A DNA stretch of 44,899 nt from Gammaproteobacteria bacterium (GTDB taxonomy: Bacteria > Pseudomonadota > Gammaproteobacteria > Acidiferrobacterales > UBA6901). The DNA is taken from NCBI GenBank assembly GCA_016218345.1, contig JACREH010000079.1, positions 1-44,899 of the forward strand, written 5' to 3'. A program made the translations under genes and the position numbers. Positions 1-7,244 of this stretch are shown piece by piece. A model generated the notes under the pieces. It worked only from the letters and a program-made list of their open reading frames with translations. It made no database searches and was not told the DNA's origin. Within the stretch, counting starts at the first letter, position 1, and every line of letters begins with the position of its first letter.

Positions 1-1
1 A

Positions 2-175
2 TTCGAGAAGTGCGCCGGCCTGGTCAAGGCCGGCAAGAACGATTGCGGCACCAGCCAGCACGCCTGCGCCGGGCAGGCCAAGAAGGACGGCGACAAGGAG
101 GAGTGGGTGTACGTGCCGAACGGCACTTGCGACAAGCTCGTCGGCGCAAGCGTGTACAAACCCGTCAAGAAGTAG
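2..175 (+). CDS. bufA1: C-terminal part of a DUF2282 / BufA1-type small periplasmic protein (5' end outside window)
   Basis: Only the last 57 residues are visible, in the frame that starts at base 2 and stops at TAG 173-175. The segment holds four cysteines in the contexts EKCAGL, NDCGTS, HACAGQ and GTCDKL, and the stretch KAGKNDC...CAGQAKKDG...PNGTC that is typical of DUF2282. In that family (bufferins) a signal peptide precedes the cysteine-rich part, and a DUF692 (MNIO) enzyme modifies cysteines to make a metal-binding peptide. The signal peptide and any bufB/bufC partners would lie upstream, outside the window; none follow downstream, where the next genes are convergent and unrelated. The family call rests on residue pattern only. 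Confidence 0.75.
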   Translation, partial: FEKCAGLVKAGKNDCGTSQHACAGQAKKDGDKEEWVYVPNGTCDKLVGASVYKPVKK

Positions 176-323
176 GGCATTACCCGGTCGCCGATGGATC
201 GCACGACGTTTCAGGAATAGACCGCGCCGCGCGCTCGTCCTTACGGTAAGACGGGGGTGAATGCGCAGACCGATCGGAGCGCGGTTAATCGACACCGGAG
301 CAAGGCATCGGAAAAGCCGGTTT

Positions 324-395
324 AGCCACGGACCCACGAATTACCTCCCCAAGAAAGATTCTCCCCCTTTCTTGACTTAGGTGCGGTCCGTGGCT
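324..395. repeat. Imperfect palindrome ending in a T-run (GCCACGGA type); likely terminator
   Basis: Arm AGCCACGGACC (324-334) is complementary to GGTCCGTGGCT (385-395), with a second inner pair CAAGAAAG (350-357) / CTTTCTTG (367-374). A T-run (396-400) follows on the plus strand. It lies between the convergent bufA1-like gene and the DUF1841 gene and could terminate plus-strand transcription. Its arm resembles the other 8-9 bp periodic palindromes in the window. I see no gene in the rest of 176-402. Confidence 0.6.
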
Positions 396-402
396 TTTTT
401 CT

Positions 403-840
403 TCAGCACTGTTCGCGGGCGGCCCGGCGCAGGCAGTCGAGGTAGTGCGTTTCGCTCGGCGCGGTGCGCTCGCGCTCGGCGCGCCACAGCATCTCGCCGA
501 GACAATCCAGCATGCGATGCTGGGCGGCGTGTTCGTCGCTGAATTGTTTCAGCAACGCCAGATAACACTCGCGCACCCCCGGCGGCCGGTCGACGGACAG
601 TTGCTCCTCGATGGCGACGTGCAGGCCGAGGTGCAGAAACGGATTGACCCGACCGGACTCCGGCGGGTAGTCGCGGTCTTCATGGGCGTCGGGATTTTCC
701 AGGAGCGCGTGGTACTCGGGGTGGCGCAACGCCACCGCGACGATGATGTTTTCGATCCCTTCGAGCGGCAGCCGCTGGCGATGGCGCTGCCAGGCGCGGA
801 AGAACACTGCGCGCGTTTGCTGGCGGTCGTCGGTGAACAC
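403..840 (-). CDS. DUF1841 family protein
   Basis: This 145-residue protein matches the DUF1841 family in length and pattern: an N-terminal FTDDRQQTRAVFFRAWQ, a central HPEYHALLENP and a NPFLHLGLHVAIEEQ segment rich in histidine and acidic residues. The family is common in beta- and gammaproteobacteria and its function is unknown. The start is GTG at 840; an in-frame stop lies just upstream (844-846), so it cannot begin earlier. No signal peptide or membrane segment is visible, so it is probably cytoplasmic. It follows the nth-FIST pair on the same strand with a 36-bp gap and may be read with it. Confidence 0.85.
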   Translation of the reverse strand: MFTDDRQQTRAVFFRAWQRHRQRLPLEGIENIIVAVALRHPEYHALLENPDAHEDRDYPPESGRVNPFLHLGLHVAIEEQLSVDRPPGVRECYLALLKQFSDEHAAQHRMLDCLGEMLWRAERERTAPSETHYLDCLRRAAREQC

Positions 841-876
841 CGTTTAGGGAAAGCAGGCTTGCACAAAAATAGCCAT

Positions 877-2004
877 TTAAGACGCGCGTGCCTTGAACAG
901 CCCGACCACCGCGGAATATTGGTAGAGGTGGTTATGGCCGTCGAGCGGGCCGATCTCGCCGTTGCCGTAGAAGCCGATCACCGGCAGGCCGGGGAAGCGC
1001 GCCTTGACGAGGTCGAGATCGCGGTCGCGGTTGCCGAAGAAATTCGGGCCGCGCCCCATGCACGGGAACAACAGCGCGAAGTCGGGCGGCGCGTCGAGCT
1101 GCTGGCGGGCGCGATCGAGCGTGCTGTTCATGTCGCGTTCGGCGGCGAGTGTGTCGCGCATCGCCCAGAACAACCGTTCGCCGCGCGCCAGCGGCTGCGC
1201 GAAGGTGATGGATTGATTGTTGAGATTGGCCGACACGATGTGGTTCAGGCGGTAACGCCCTTCGCGGATGGCGTCGGCCGGATCGCCGAAGGTGACGCCG
1301 CCCATGATCAGGTGCAGCGGGATGCGATCCATGTCGCGCACGCCGAGCGGCAGCGATTTGACCAGCACGTTGAGCGCCGGGTAATTGCCGAGGCGCAGCA
1401 CATCCAGGCCCTGGACCTCGGCGATTTGGATCGGCGAGGTCAGGGCGCGCACGCCCTGCGAGGCGCGAATCACGCCCGCGGTGTTTTCGATCGCGATCTC
1501 GACGCGCCCGCTGTCGTTCACCCGGCAGCCGTTCCACACCTTGAACGGCCCATGCCCGAAGATGTCGCCCGACACCGCGCCGATGCGCTCCACCGGCAGG
1601 TCGAACCACTCGGCGCTCAAACCCGACGGCGTGCACAGGCTCAACACCGGGTCGTCGCTCGCGCGCCGCGCGAACGTGCGCAACTGCAGTGGATCGCCGA
1701 ACACCATGGCGGCCGCGCCCGGACTGTCGAGCAGCCATTCCTCGTCGGTCAACACGCCGGCGCCGGTGGCGCCGACGATTTGCAGAGTGTGGGCGGCGCG
1801 CGCCGCGGCGCGCAGCGCCGGTTCCGGGTCGGCGGCGTAATCGGGCGTGAGGAACAACAACACCCCGGCGGCGCGCGTCAACCCGGCGCGCGCCAGCGCG
1901 CGCTTGACCGCGGTGGCGGCGTGCTCCGGCAGGGCGCGCGGGCCGTGGCTCAAGCCGGTCGCGACCAGGCCGTTTTTCGGGTTCGTTGTCGGCAAGGCGT
2001 TCAT
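877..2004 (-). CDS. FIST-domain sensory protein
   Basis: This 375-residue soluble protein has the FIST N domain (about residues 25-200) followed by FIST C (about 215-350). Recognisable parts are IVGATGAGVLTDEEWL near residue 80 and a C-terminal PCMGRGPNFFGN ... GLPVIGFYGNGEIGP segment. FIST domains are proposed to bind small ligands, perhaps amino acids, and occur alone or joined to signalling domains. Here no output domain is attached. The ATG overlaps the TGA stop of nth (ATGA at 2001-2004), so the two genes are probably translationally coupled. The functional meaning of the pairing with a DNA-repair enzyme is unclear. Confidence 0.85.
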   Translation of the reverse strand: MNALPTTNPKNGLVATGLSHGPRALPEHAATAVKRALARAGLTRAAGVLLFLTPDYAADPEPALRAAARAAHTLQIVGATGAGVLTDEEWLLDSPGAAAMVFGDPLQLRTFARRASDDPVLSLCTPSGLSAEWFDLPVERIGAVSGDIFGHGPFKVWNGCRVNDSGRVEIAIENTAGVIRASQGVRALTSPIQIAEVQGLDVLRLGNYPALNVLVKSLPLGVRDMDRIPLHLIMGGVTFGDPADAIREGRYRLNHIVSANLNNQSITFAQPLARGERLFWAMRDTLAAERDMNSTLDRARQQLDAPPDFALLFPCMGRGPNFFGNRDRDLDLVKARFPGLPVIGFYGNGEIGPLDGHNHLYQYSAVVGLFKARAS

Positions 2005-2636
2005 CGCTTCACTTTATCCGGGTACTCGCATAAAGCATAGATCACGCAGCGGCCGCAGTGCGGCGTGCGCGCCACACAGGTGTAGCGGCCGTGCAAAAGC
2101 AGCCAATGATGGGCGTGCTGACGGAATTCCCGGGGCACGGCCTTGAGCAGGCCGTGTTCGACCAGGCGCACGTTCTTGCCCGGCGCAAGCCCGGTGCGGT
2201 TGGCGACCCGGAAGATGTGGGTATCGACCGCGATGGTCGGTTCGCCGAACGCGGTGTTGAGCACGACGTTGGCGGTCTTGCGGCCCACGCCCGGCAACGC
2301 CTCGAGTTCGGCGCGGGTGCTCGGCACCCGCCCGCGGTGACGCTCGAGCAGCAACCGGCAGGTCGCGAGGATATTGCGTGCCTTGGTGTTGTACAGGCCG
2401 ATGGTCTTTATATAGGACTTGAGGCGCGCCGGCCCGAGGCGCGCGATCGCCCGCGGGGTGTTCGCGACCGGAAACAGTTTCGCGGTCGCCTTGTTGACGC
2501 CCTTGTCGGTCGCCTGGGCCGACAGCATCACCGCGATCAGCAGTTCGAACGGGCCGCGATAGCGCAGCTCGGTGGTCGGCGCCGGGTCGGCCGCCCTGAG
2601 GCGTTCGAAGAGTTTGCGACGTTTCGCCGGGCCCAT
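2001..2636 (-). CDS. nth: Endonuclease III (DNA glycosylase/AP lyase)
   Basis: Nth removes oxidised pyrimidines and cuts the abasic site by beta-elimination in base-excision repair. The 211-residue product equals the Escherichia coli length. It shows the helix-hairpin-helix ALPGVGRKTANVV with the catalytic lysine, VDTHIFRV with the catalytic aspartate, and the C-terminal [4Fe-4S] motif C-x6-C-x2-C-x5-C (CVARTPHCGRCVIYALC). I chose ATG 2636 because the family begins at MxxAKR; an in-frame ATG 14 codons upstream adds residues with no counterpart. The stop overlaps the FIST gene start. Confidence 0.95.
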   Translation of the reverse strand: MGPAKRRKLFERLRAADPAPTTELRYRGPFELLIAVMLSAQATDKGVNKATAKLFPVANTPRAIARLGPARLKSYIKTIGLYNTKARNILATCRLLLERHRGRVPSTRAELEALPGVGRKTANVVLNTAFGEPTIAVDTHIFRVANRTGLAPGKNVRLVEHGLLKAVPREFRQHAHHWLLLHGRYTCVARTPHCGRCVIYALCEYPDKVKR

Positions 2637-2747
2637 GCCGGAATCATACCGCACCGCCGCGGGTTCGACGGAATACATTCGGCGCCGGCGGCGTCCTACT
2701 CACCGATGAATTCCGGCACAACCTCGTCGTAACCTCGGGAGCGGATC

Positions 2748-3563
2748 ATGCGCAATCGTCCGGTTATCGCCCGCGTCGCGGCGCACGCCTGCGCGCTGCT
2801 GGCGCTGCTCTTCTGGTTGGACGCGGTCGCCGAGGTCGCCGGCCTGGACGATCCGGCGCCGCAGGAAGAAATCGAGAAGCGGGTCGAGGAATACAATCGC
2901 CGGCTGTTCGCCGATCCCGGGCAGGCGCGGCTCTATGTCAAACGCGGCCACGCCTATTTCCGGCTGCGCGAATTCGACAAGGCGATCGAGGACTACGATG
3001 CCGCCATCCGCCTCGACGCCGCTCTCGACGAGGCGTATTTCGGCCGCGGCATGGCGCTCGGCCGCACCGGCGAGATCGACCAGGCGATCGCCGACCTCGG
3101 TGTGTATATCGCGCGCCACCCGAAAAGTTCGGTCGCCTATACCAAGCGCGGCGTGCGTTATTTATGGAAGGGCGACGTCGCCAACGCCGAGAAGGACCTG
3201 ACCCGGGCGGTCGCGCTCGACGCCAACAACGCCGAGGCGCACGACGACCTCGGCGTGATTCACGCCCAGCGCGGCGAGTACGCTGAGGCGGCCGGACATT
3301 TTTCCACGACCATCCGGCTCGATCCGAGCTATCAGAAGGCCTATCACAACCTGGCCATGGTGCATTACCTGACCGACCGCGACCAGCGCGCGCTCGAGGT
3401 GGTCGAGCAGGGGTTGAAGCTCAGCCCCGATAACCGCAGCTCGCTGCTGTTGAAGGCCGAGATCCTCGCCGCCCTCGGCCGGCGCAGCGAGGCGAAGGCG
3501 GTGCGCGACTACGCCGAGCTGCTGCCGGAGGGCGGCTGGTCGGAGCGCATGGCGATTCAATGA
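2748..3563 (+). CDS. Exported tetratricopeptide-repeat protein
   Basis: The 271-residue protein starts with a hydrophobic signal segment (about residues 8-28), followed by a charged helix and at least five TPR units from about residue 60. Examples are LYVKRGHAYFRLREFDKAIE, AYFGRGMALGRTGEIDQAI and AHDDLGVIHAQRGEYAEAA. TPR arrays are protein-binding scaffolds, so it is likely a periplasmic or membrane-attached adaptor; no partner can be named. ATG 2748 has GGGAG 8 bases upstream. It is divergent from nth, so the 2637-2747 gap should hold both promoters. A half repeat follows the stop codon. Confidence 0.85.
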   Translation: MRNRPVIARVAAHACALLALLFWLDAVAEVAGLDDPAPQEEIEKRVEEYNRRLFADPGQARLYVKRGHAYFRLREFDKAIEDYDAAIRLDAALDEAYFGRGMALGRTGEIDQAIADLGVYIARHPKSSVAYTKRGVRYLWKGDVANAEKDLTRAVALDANNAEAHDDLGVIHAQRGEYAEAAGHFSTTIRLDPSYQKAYHNLAMVHYLTDRDQRALEVVEQGLKLSPDNRSSLLLKAEILAALGRRSEAKAVRDYAELLPEGGWSERMAIQ

Positions 3564-3573
3564 AATATTCTTG

Positions 3574-3614
3574 AACCGCCAAGAACGCCAAGAAAGCTAT
3601 ATTTTTTAGCGGTT
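3574..3614. repeat. Degraded CGCCAAGA-type periodic palindrome
   Basis: The left arm 3574-3596 reads as repeated (C)CGCCAAGAA units. Only AGCGGTT (3608-3614) remains of the complementary arm. Full copies of the same type lie at 5285-5347 and 36511-36582. Confidence 0.6.
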
Positions 3615-3676
3615 AACAAATCTGGTGTCGGAGCGGTGGACTTTTCTTGTCAGCGATTCTACTAAGGAGGAACCCG

Positions 3677-4312
3677 ATGATTTCTCGATTGGTTGTTACC
3701 AGTATGCTCGCATTGTCAGGCACGTTGTTCGGCGCCGGTGGTGCCCGGGCGGCGCAGGTGGACGTGAACGAGCAGCAGGTGCAGGTCTGGAACCGGTTCT
3801 CCGAGACGCTGCTCAAGCTGCATCTGCAACAGTTGAGTGGACGCGAGATCCGCAAGAGCGAGCACAGCGGCCGCTACGGCGGCGAGGTGGCCAAGAACTA
3901 CTCCTATAAGGATATCGAATATCACGACGCCAAGACCGGCCGGCTGCTGAGCCGGGTGCGCTGGGACGGCGACAAGCCGGAGGTCTATCACACCGTCGAG
4001 GTGTTTGTGTACGACGGCGCCGGCCAACTGGTGCGCGACTTCGCCACGATGTATCTGCCGTGGGCGCGCAACGCGCCGATCCGCACGTTCATCAATCTGC
4101 ATCGCCACACCGACGGCCTGCACGCCTACCGCCAATTCGATGCCTCCGGCATCCGTCTGTACGAGCAATGCAAGGGCGCGTTCTCCGGAAAGGCGGTGGA
4201 CATCTCGCTCGAATTCCAGGACATCGACGCCCAGGCAACGGCGGCGCCGGCCTACAAGGCCTGTTTCGGCAAGCTGCCGGAGACGGCCGGGGCGTTTCTG
4301 ACTCCCCACTGA
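3677..4312 (+). CDS. Secreted protein of unknown function
   Basis: The 211-residue product starts at ATG 3677, placed by a strong AAGGAGG at 3664-3670. The first about 27 residues form a signal peptide with a probable cut after GGARA. The mature part is polar and predicted to be globular, with few aromatic clusters and two cysteines (EQCKGAF, KACFGK) that could form a disulfide. I recognise no family. It is followed after 80 bp by another secreted protein on the same strand, and the two may form a unit. The low-GC leader contrasts with the GC-rich coding part. Confidence 0.75.
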   Translation: MISRLVVTSMLALSGTLFGAGGARAAQVDVNEQQVQVWNRFSETLLKLHLQQLSGREIRKSEHSGRYGGEVAKNYSYKDIEYHDAKTGRLLSRVRWDGDKPEVYHTVEVFVYDGAGQLVRDFATMYLPWARNAPIRTFINLHRHTDGLHAYRQFDASGIRLYEQCKGAFSGKAVDISLEFQDIDAQATAAPAYKACFGKLPETAGAFLTPH

Positions 4313-4392
4313 GTGCAGTCGTTCGGCGGCCGGGTTGAAGCGCGGGCGCGCCGACGTATAGTATGTTGGCGACCAATCCGCGGAGAACGATC

Positions 4393-5244
4393 ATGCTCAG
4401 GGCCTTCGGTATTATTTTATTGTTCATGGCGTGCAACGGCGCGGCGACCGCGGCCGAAAAGGACCAGGCGTGGTGGTGGGACGAGGCCTGGTGGAGCGAG
4501 GGCCGGTTCGAGCAGCCCAGGAATTATCCGGTCGAGACACGCCGGACCAGCTACCACAACGGCGATGTCGAGGTGCCGGTCACAGTGCTGCGACCGAGGG
4601 ACAACAAGAAATATCCAGGGGTGCTGTTCGTCCACGGCCGGCGCGGTTTCGACGATCTTGTGGAGCTGCACGCCACGCGGCTGGCCGCGCGCGGGTTTAT
4701 CGTGTTCGCGCCCGATCTCTACACCGGCCGCTTTATCTCGAAGATGCCGATCGAACACGACTACGCGCTCGAGGACGATCTCGATAAAGGCGTGGACGAG
4801 TTTCTGAAATCGAAGGAGATCAGCGGCCAGAAGGTTTGTTTCTATTCGCACACCCGTGGCGGTTACTACACGCTGAAGGTCGCGGTCACGAAGGGGCGCC
4901 AGGGGAAGAACATCGCCTGTTACGTGTCGTACTACCCGCACTGGCAGGATCCGAATGCCCCCGAGCCGCTGCAGATCTATTCGTTCGCGCCCGAGATCAA
5001 CGATTTCAACCTTCCGGCGATGATCTTCATCGGTGAGGACGAGCAATACCAGCGCAAGCGCGTGATCGAATCGTCGGTGGACACGCTGCGGCAGAAGGGC
5101 CGGCCGATCACCTATATCGTCTATCCGGGCGTCGGACGCGGATTCGATTTCCGTCCGCCGAACGTGCGCACCTTCGCCGACGATCTGGCCGCCAAGGACG
5201 CGGTCCGGCGTGCCGCCGATTTCATCAACGCCGCGTTGCGTTGA
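4393..5244 (+). CDS. Secreted dienelactone hydrolase-like protein lacking catalytic residues
   Basis: This alpha/beta-hydrolase fold protein (283 residues) starts at ATG 4393 with GGAGA upstream and has a signal peptide ending near ATAA-EK. The dienelactone hydrolase pattern is clear: GVLFVHGRRGF (oxyanion region, about residue 77), PDLYTGR, the nucleophile elbow near 152, PAMIFIGEDEQY with the acid region near 215, and YPGVGRGFDF near 244. The elbow reads S-H-T-R-G-G, with threonine 154 where the family has Cys or Ser. The catalytic histidine in PGxGHGF is arginine 249. It is therefore likely a binding protein or pseudoenzyme rather than an active hydrolase. Confidence 0.8.
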   Translation: MLRAFGIILLFMACNGAATAAEKDQAWWWDEAWWSEGRFEQPRNYPVETRRTSYHNGDVEVPVTVLRPRDNKKYPGVLFVHGRRGFDDLVELHATRLAARGFIVFAPDLYTGRFISKMPIEHDYALEDDLDKGVDEFLKSKEISGQKVCFYSHTRGGYYTLKVAVTKGRQGKNIACYVSYYPHWQDPNAPEPLQIYSFAPEINDFNLPAMIFIGEDEQYQRKRVIESSVDTLRQKGRPITYIVYPGVGRGFDFRPPNVRTFADDLAAKDAVRRAADFINAALR

Positions 5245-5284
5245 GGAGCGCGCAACCCTCCACTGGTTATTGCATAAAGAATCT

Positions 5285-5347
5285 AACCGCCAAGACGCCA
5301 AGAAAGAGGGTTTTTCAGGGGTTGCCGTCTTGGCGTCCTTGGCGGTT
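5285..5347. repeat. CGCCAAGA-type periodic palindrome; possible bidirectional terminator
   Basis: Left arm AACCGCCAAGACGCCAAG (5285-5302) pairs with CTTGGCGTCCTTGGCGGTT (5329-5347). The loop contains a TTTTT run. It sits between the convergent hydrolase-like and DsrE-like genes, where it could stop transcription in both directions. Confidence 0.8.
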
Positions 5348-5358
5348 CAAGATCGTAG

Positions 5359-5802
5359 TTAAGGTTTCAGATAAACGAACCCTTCGCGCGCTTGCAGTTT
5401 GCCGATCTCGGCCACGCCCGAGGGCACGATCCTGGCTTCCGGGATGACCTTCTTCGGGTCGATGTTGCGGGTCTTCAAGGTGATGGCGCACACCCGGAAA
5501 TCCACGCCGCGCTCCTTCAACTTCTCCACCGGGATGCTGTAGGGGTTGCCGTTCTTGTCCTGCGCGCCGTCCAGCAGAAAATCGATGCCCTTGGCGTGGG
5601 TCACGACTACGATCTTGGCCTTGCCGTCGGTGGCATCGAGATGATTGCCGATGTTGCGCAACGCCGCGCCGGCGTTGTCGCTGTCGTTGACGTGGTACAC
5701 GACCTTTTCCTGGTCGTCGCCGGCGGCAAACGCCGCGGTCGGTAGGCCGGCTACCATCGCCAGCAGGCAGATCGTTACGGACGCCTTTCTTAACTCGAAC
5801 AT
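5359..5802 (-). CDS. Periplasmic DsrE-family protein
   Basis: The 147-residue protein begins at ATG 5802, preceded by GAGGAGA on the minus strand, and has a clear signal peptide (about residues 8-27, cut near AFA-AGDD). The mature part shows the DsrE/DsrF-like fold pattern: KVVYHVND, KIVVVTHAKGIDFLL, a FRVCAITL strand with one cysteine (about 105) and a GVAEIGKLQAREGFVYLKP end. DsrE-like proteins act in sulfur relay or bind small ligands, usually in the cytoplasm; this exported subgroup is uncharacterised as far as I know. It is the last gene of an operon with a cupredoxin and a metallophosphoesterase. Confidence 0.85.
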   Translation of the reverse strand: MFELRKASVTICLLAMVAGLPTAAFAAGDDQEKVVYHVNDSDNAGAALRNIGNHLDATDGKAKIVVVTHAKGIDFLLDGAQDKNGNPYSIPVEKLKERGVDFRVCAITLKTRNIDPKKVIPEARIVPSGVAEIGKLQAREGFVYLKP

Positions 5803-5825
5803 GGGTAGTCTCCTCGTGGTTAATG

Positions 5826-6191
5826 TCAGTCTTTGACGACGATTTTTCCGGCCATCTCTTCGTGGCCGTCGCCGCAGAACACATCGCAGAAGAATGCGAA
5901 GGTCCCGGCCTTGTCGGGAACGATGCGCACCCGGGTCACCATTCCCGGAATCGCGTCGGCGCGCGTCTTGAAGTCCGGCAGGTTGAAGCCGTGCACGCGG
6001 TCGAGCGATGTCAGCTCGATCGTCACCGGCACGCCCTTTTTGAGAATAATTTCCGGCGTGTCGTACTCGAACTTCCTGGCGGTGACGCGGATCACGGGCT
6101 CGTCGGCGGCCGAAGACGCGTGCAGGCCGGCGAGTGCGAGCGCGGCGCAAATCGCCGCCGGCGCGCACCGGCGGCTGAGCAGCGGGCGCAT
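5826..6191 (-). CDS. Periplasmic CuA-type cupredoxin (cytochrome oxidase subunit II-like)
   Basis: The 121-residue protein has a signal peptide (to about residue 29) and a single cupredoxin domain. The copper site can be read directly: His67 in RVHGFN and the loop CDVFCGDGHEEM with Cys102, Cys106, His110 and Met113. This matches the two-cysteine binuclear CuA motif C-x3-C-x3-H-x2-M rather than a one-cysteine blue copper site. It has no oxidase transmembrane helices, so it is probably a soluble electron carrier or copper-binding protein. The start at ATG 6191 lies 4 bases after the metallophosphoesterase stop, indicating one transcript; a longer in-frame extension upstream overlaps that gene and looks spurious. 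Confidence 0.88.
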   Translation of the reverse strand: MRPLLSRRCAPAAICAALALAGLHASSAADEPVIRVTARKFEYDTPEIILKKGVPVTIELTSLDRVHGFNLPDFKTRADAIPGMVTRVRIVPDKAGTFAFFCDVFCGDGHEEMAGKIVVKD

Positions 6192-6195
6192 CGGC

Positions 6196-7095
6196 CTATC
6201 CCTTCGGCACCGGCAGTTCGGCGAGCTTGTATTGCGCTCCTTTGGCGTCGGCCTCGATCGAGCGGAAGCCGATGCCCTTATTGGGCTCGGCCTCATCCCA
6301 GGGGATCGGTGCGCGCTTCGGTGCCGAGCCGGGCGCGGGCAGCGGGAAGATCAGGGATTTGGCTGCGTGATGGGCGATGTGGCCGGTCTTGTGATGGTGT
6401 TCCTGGTGGATGTGGCCGTAGAACACCGTCACGTTTTTGTGCGGCATCAGCAGCTCGACCGCGCTGGCGCCGTCGCGTGTCGCCCAATCCCATTGTGGGT
6501 ACAAGTCGAACAGCGGCCGGTGCGCCAGCACCACGATCGGCGCGTCCTTGCCCAGTTGCTTGAGGTGCTGTGCCAGCCATTTGAGCTGCGCCTCGCCCAG
6601 GCTCGCGCCCGGATCGGAGACGTTATCGAGCGCGATGAAGTGCACGCCCTTGTGGTCGAAGCTGTAGTGAAGCTTTCCGAAGAATTCCTGGTAGGCCTCG
6701 CCGCGGTCGAGCGAGGCGTCGTGCTCGCCGGGCATGAAGCGTACGTCCTTGATCTTGAGTTCGCTGACGATGTCGCGGAACTCGGCCATGCGGGCGCGGC
6801 GCAGCTTGGGGTCGTCGGTGGTGTGGGTGAGATCGCCGGTGAACACCACGAAGTCCGGTTTTTGTTCCAGGCCGTTGACCGCCGCCACCGCCTTTTTCAG
6901 GGTCGAGGCCGCCTCCGGGTTCACCTTCGGGCCGTTGAATCCCCAGTGGGTATCCGATAACTGCACGAAGTAGAACTCGTCGGCCGCGCCGCTCTTGACG
7001 GCCTGCGCCCAACCGCTCAGGCCCGAGGCGAATACCGCGCCGCCGAGACCGGCCAATTTGAGAAAGTCGCGCCGCTTGATGGTGTCATGGGACAT
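6196..7095 (-). CDS. Tat-exported metallophosphoesterase
   Basis: This 299-residue calcineurin-like phosphoesterase starts at ATG 7095 with AAGGAGA upstream. A twin-arginine signal (KRRDFLKLAGLGG, residues 7-19) points to folded export through Tat. Metal-binding motifs are in order: DTH (Asp48, His50), GDLTH (Asp88), GEHD (about 123-126), AHRP (His192) and GHIH (His228, His230). The third motif is normally GNHD; here the metal-ligand asparagine is glutamate. The substrate cannot be deduced. It is the first gene of a three-gene operon with the CuA cupredoxin and DsrE-like protein, divergent from an ECF sigma/anti-sigma pair likely to regulate it. Confidence 0.9.
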   Translation of the reverse strand: MSHDTIKRRDFLKLAGLGGAVFASGLSGWAQAVKSGAADEFYFVQLSDTHWGFNGPKVNPEAASTLKKAVAAVNGLEQKPDFVVFTGDLTHTTDDPKLRRARMAEFRDIVSELKIKDVRFMPGEHDASLDRGEAYQEFFGKLHYSFDHKGVHFIALDNVSDPGASLGEAQLKWLAQHLKQLGKDAPIVVLAHRPLFDLYPQWDWATRDGASAVELLMPHKNVTVFYGHIHQEHHHKTGHIAHHAAKSLIFPLPAPGSAPKRAPIPWDEAEPNKGIGFRSIEADAKGAQYKLAELPVPKG

Positions 7096-7160
7096 GCTGA
7101 TCTCCTTCCGGGAAGTTGAGGGTGGGTGTGTCATGCCTAACCGCCGGCGCTCGCCAAATA

Positions 7161-7212
7161 TTCCCGAGAAGCGGTTTCCGCCAGTCGGGAATAAAAACCG
7201 CCTTTGAGCGGT
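7161..7212. promoter_or_regulatory. Two tandem hairpins between divergent operons
   Basis: TTCCCGA (7161-7167) pairs with TCGGGAA (7185-7191) around an inner GCGG (7171-7174) / CCGC (7178-7181) stem. Immediately after, ACCGC (7197-7201) pairs with GCGGT (7208-7212). They occupy the region between the metallophosphoesterase start (7095) and the sigma factor start (7245). They may be operators or leader structures controlling either side; no regulator is identified. Confidence 0.5.
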
Positions 7213-7244
7213 CTTTATTAGTTCTTGTTGAAGAGGAACCGCGC

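Noticed and set aside
445-2040. Long plus-strand open frame (531 codons) opposite DUF1841 and FIST
   Set aside because: It lies antisense to two well-supported genes, is Arg/Ala/Gly-rich as expected from GC-rich antisense, and has no family resemblance.
5860-5900. Full cytochrome oxidase subunit II
   Set aside because: The protein has the CuA motif but lacks membrane helices, and no other oxidase genes are near.
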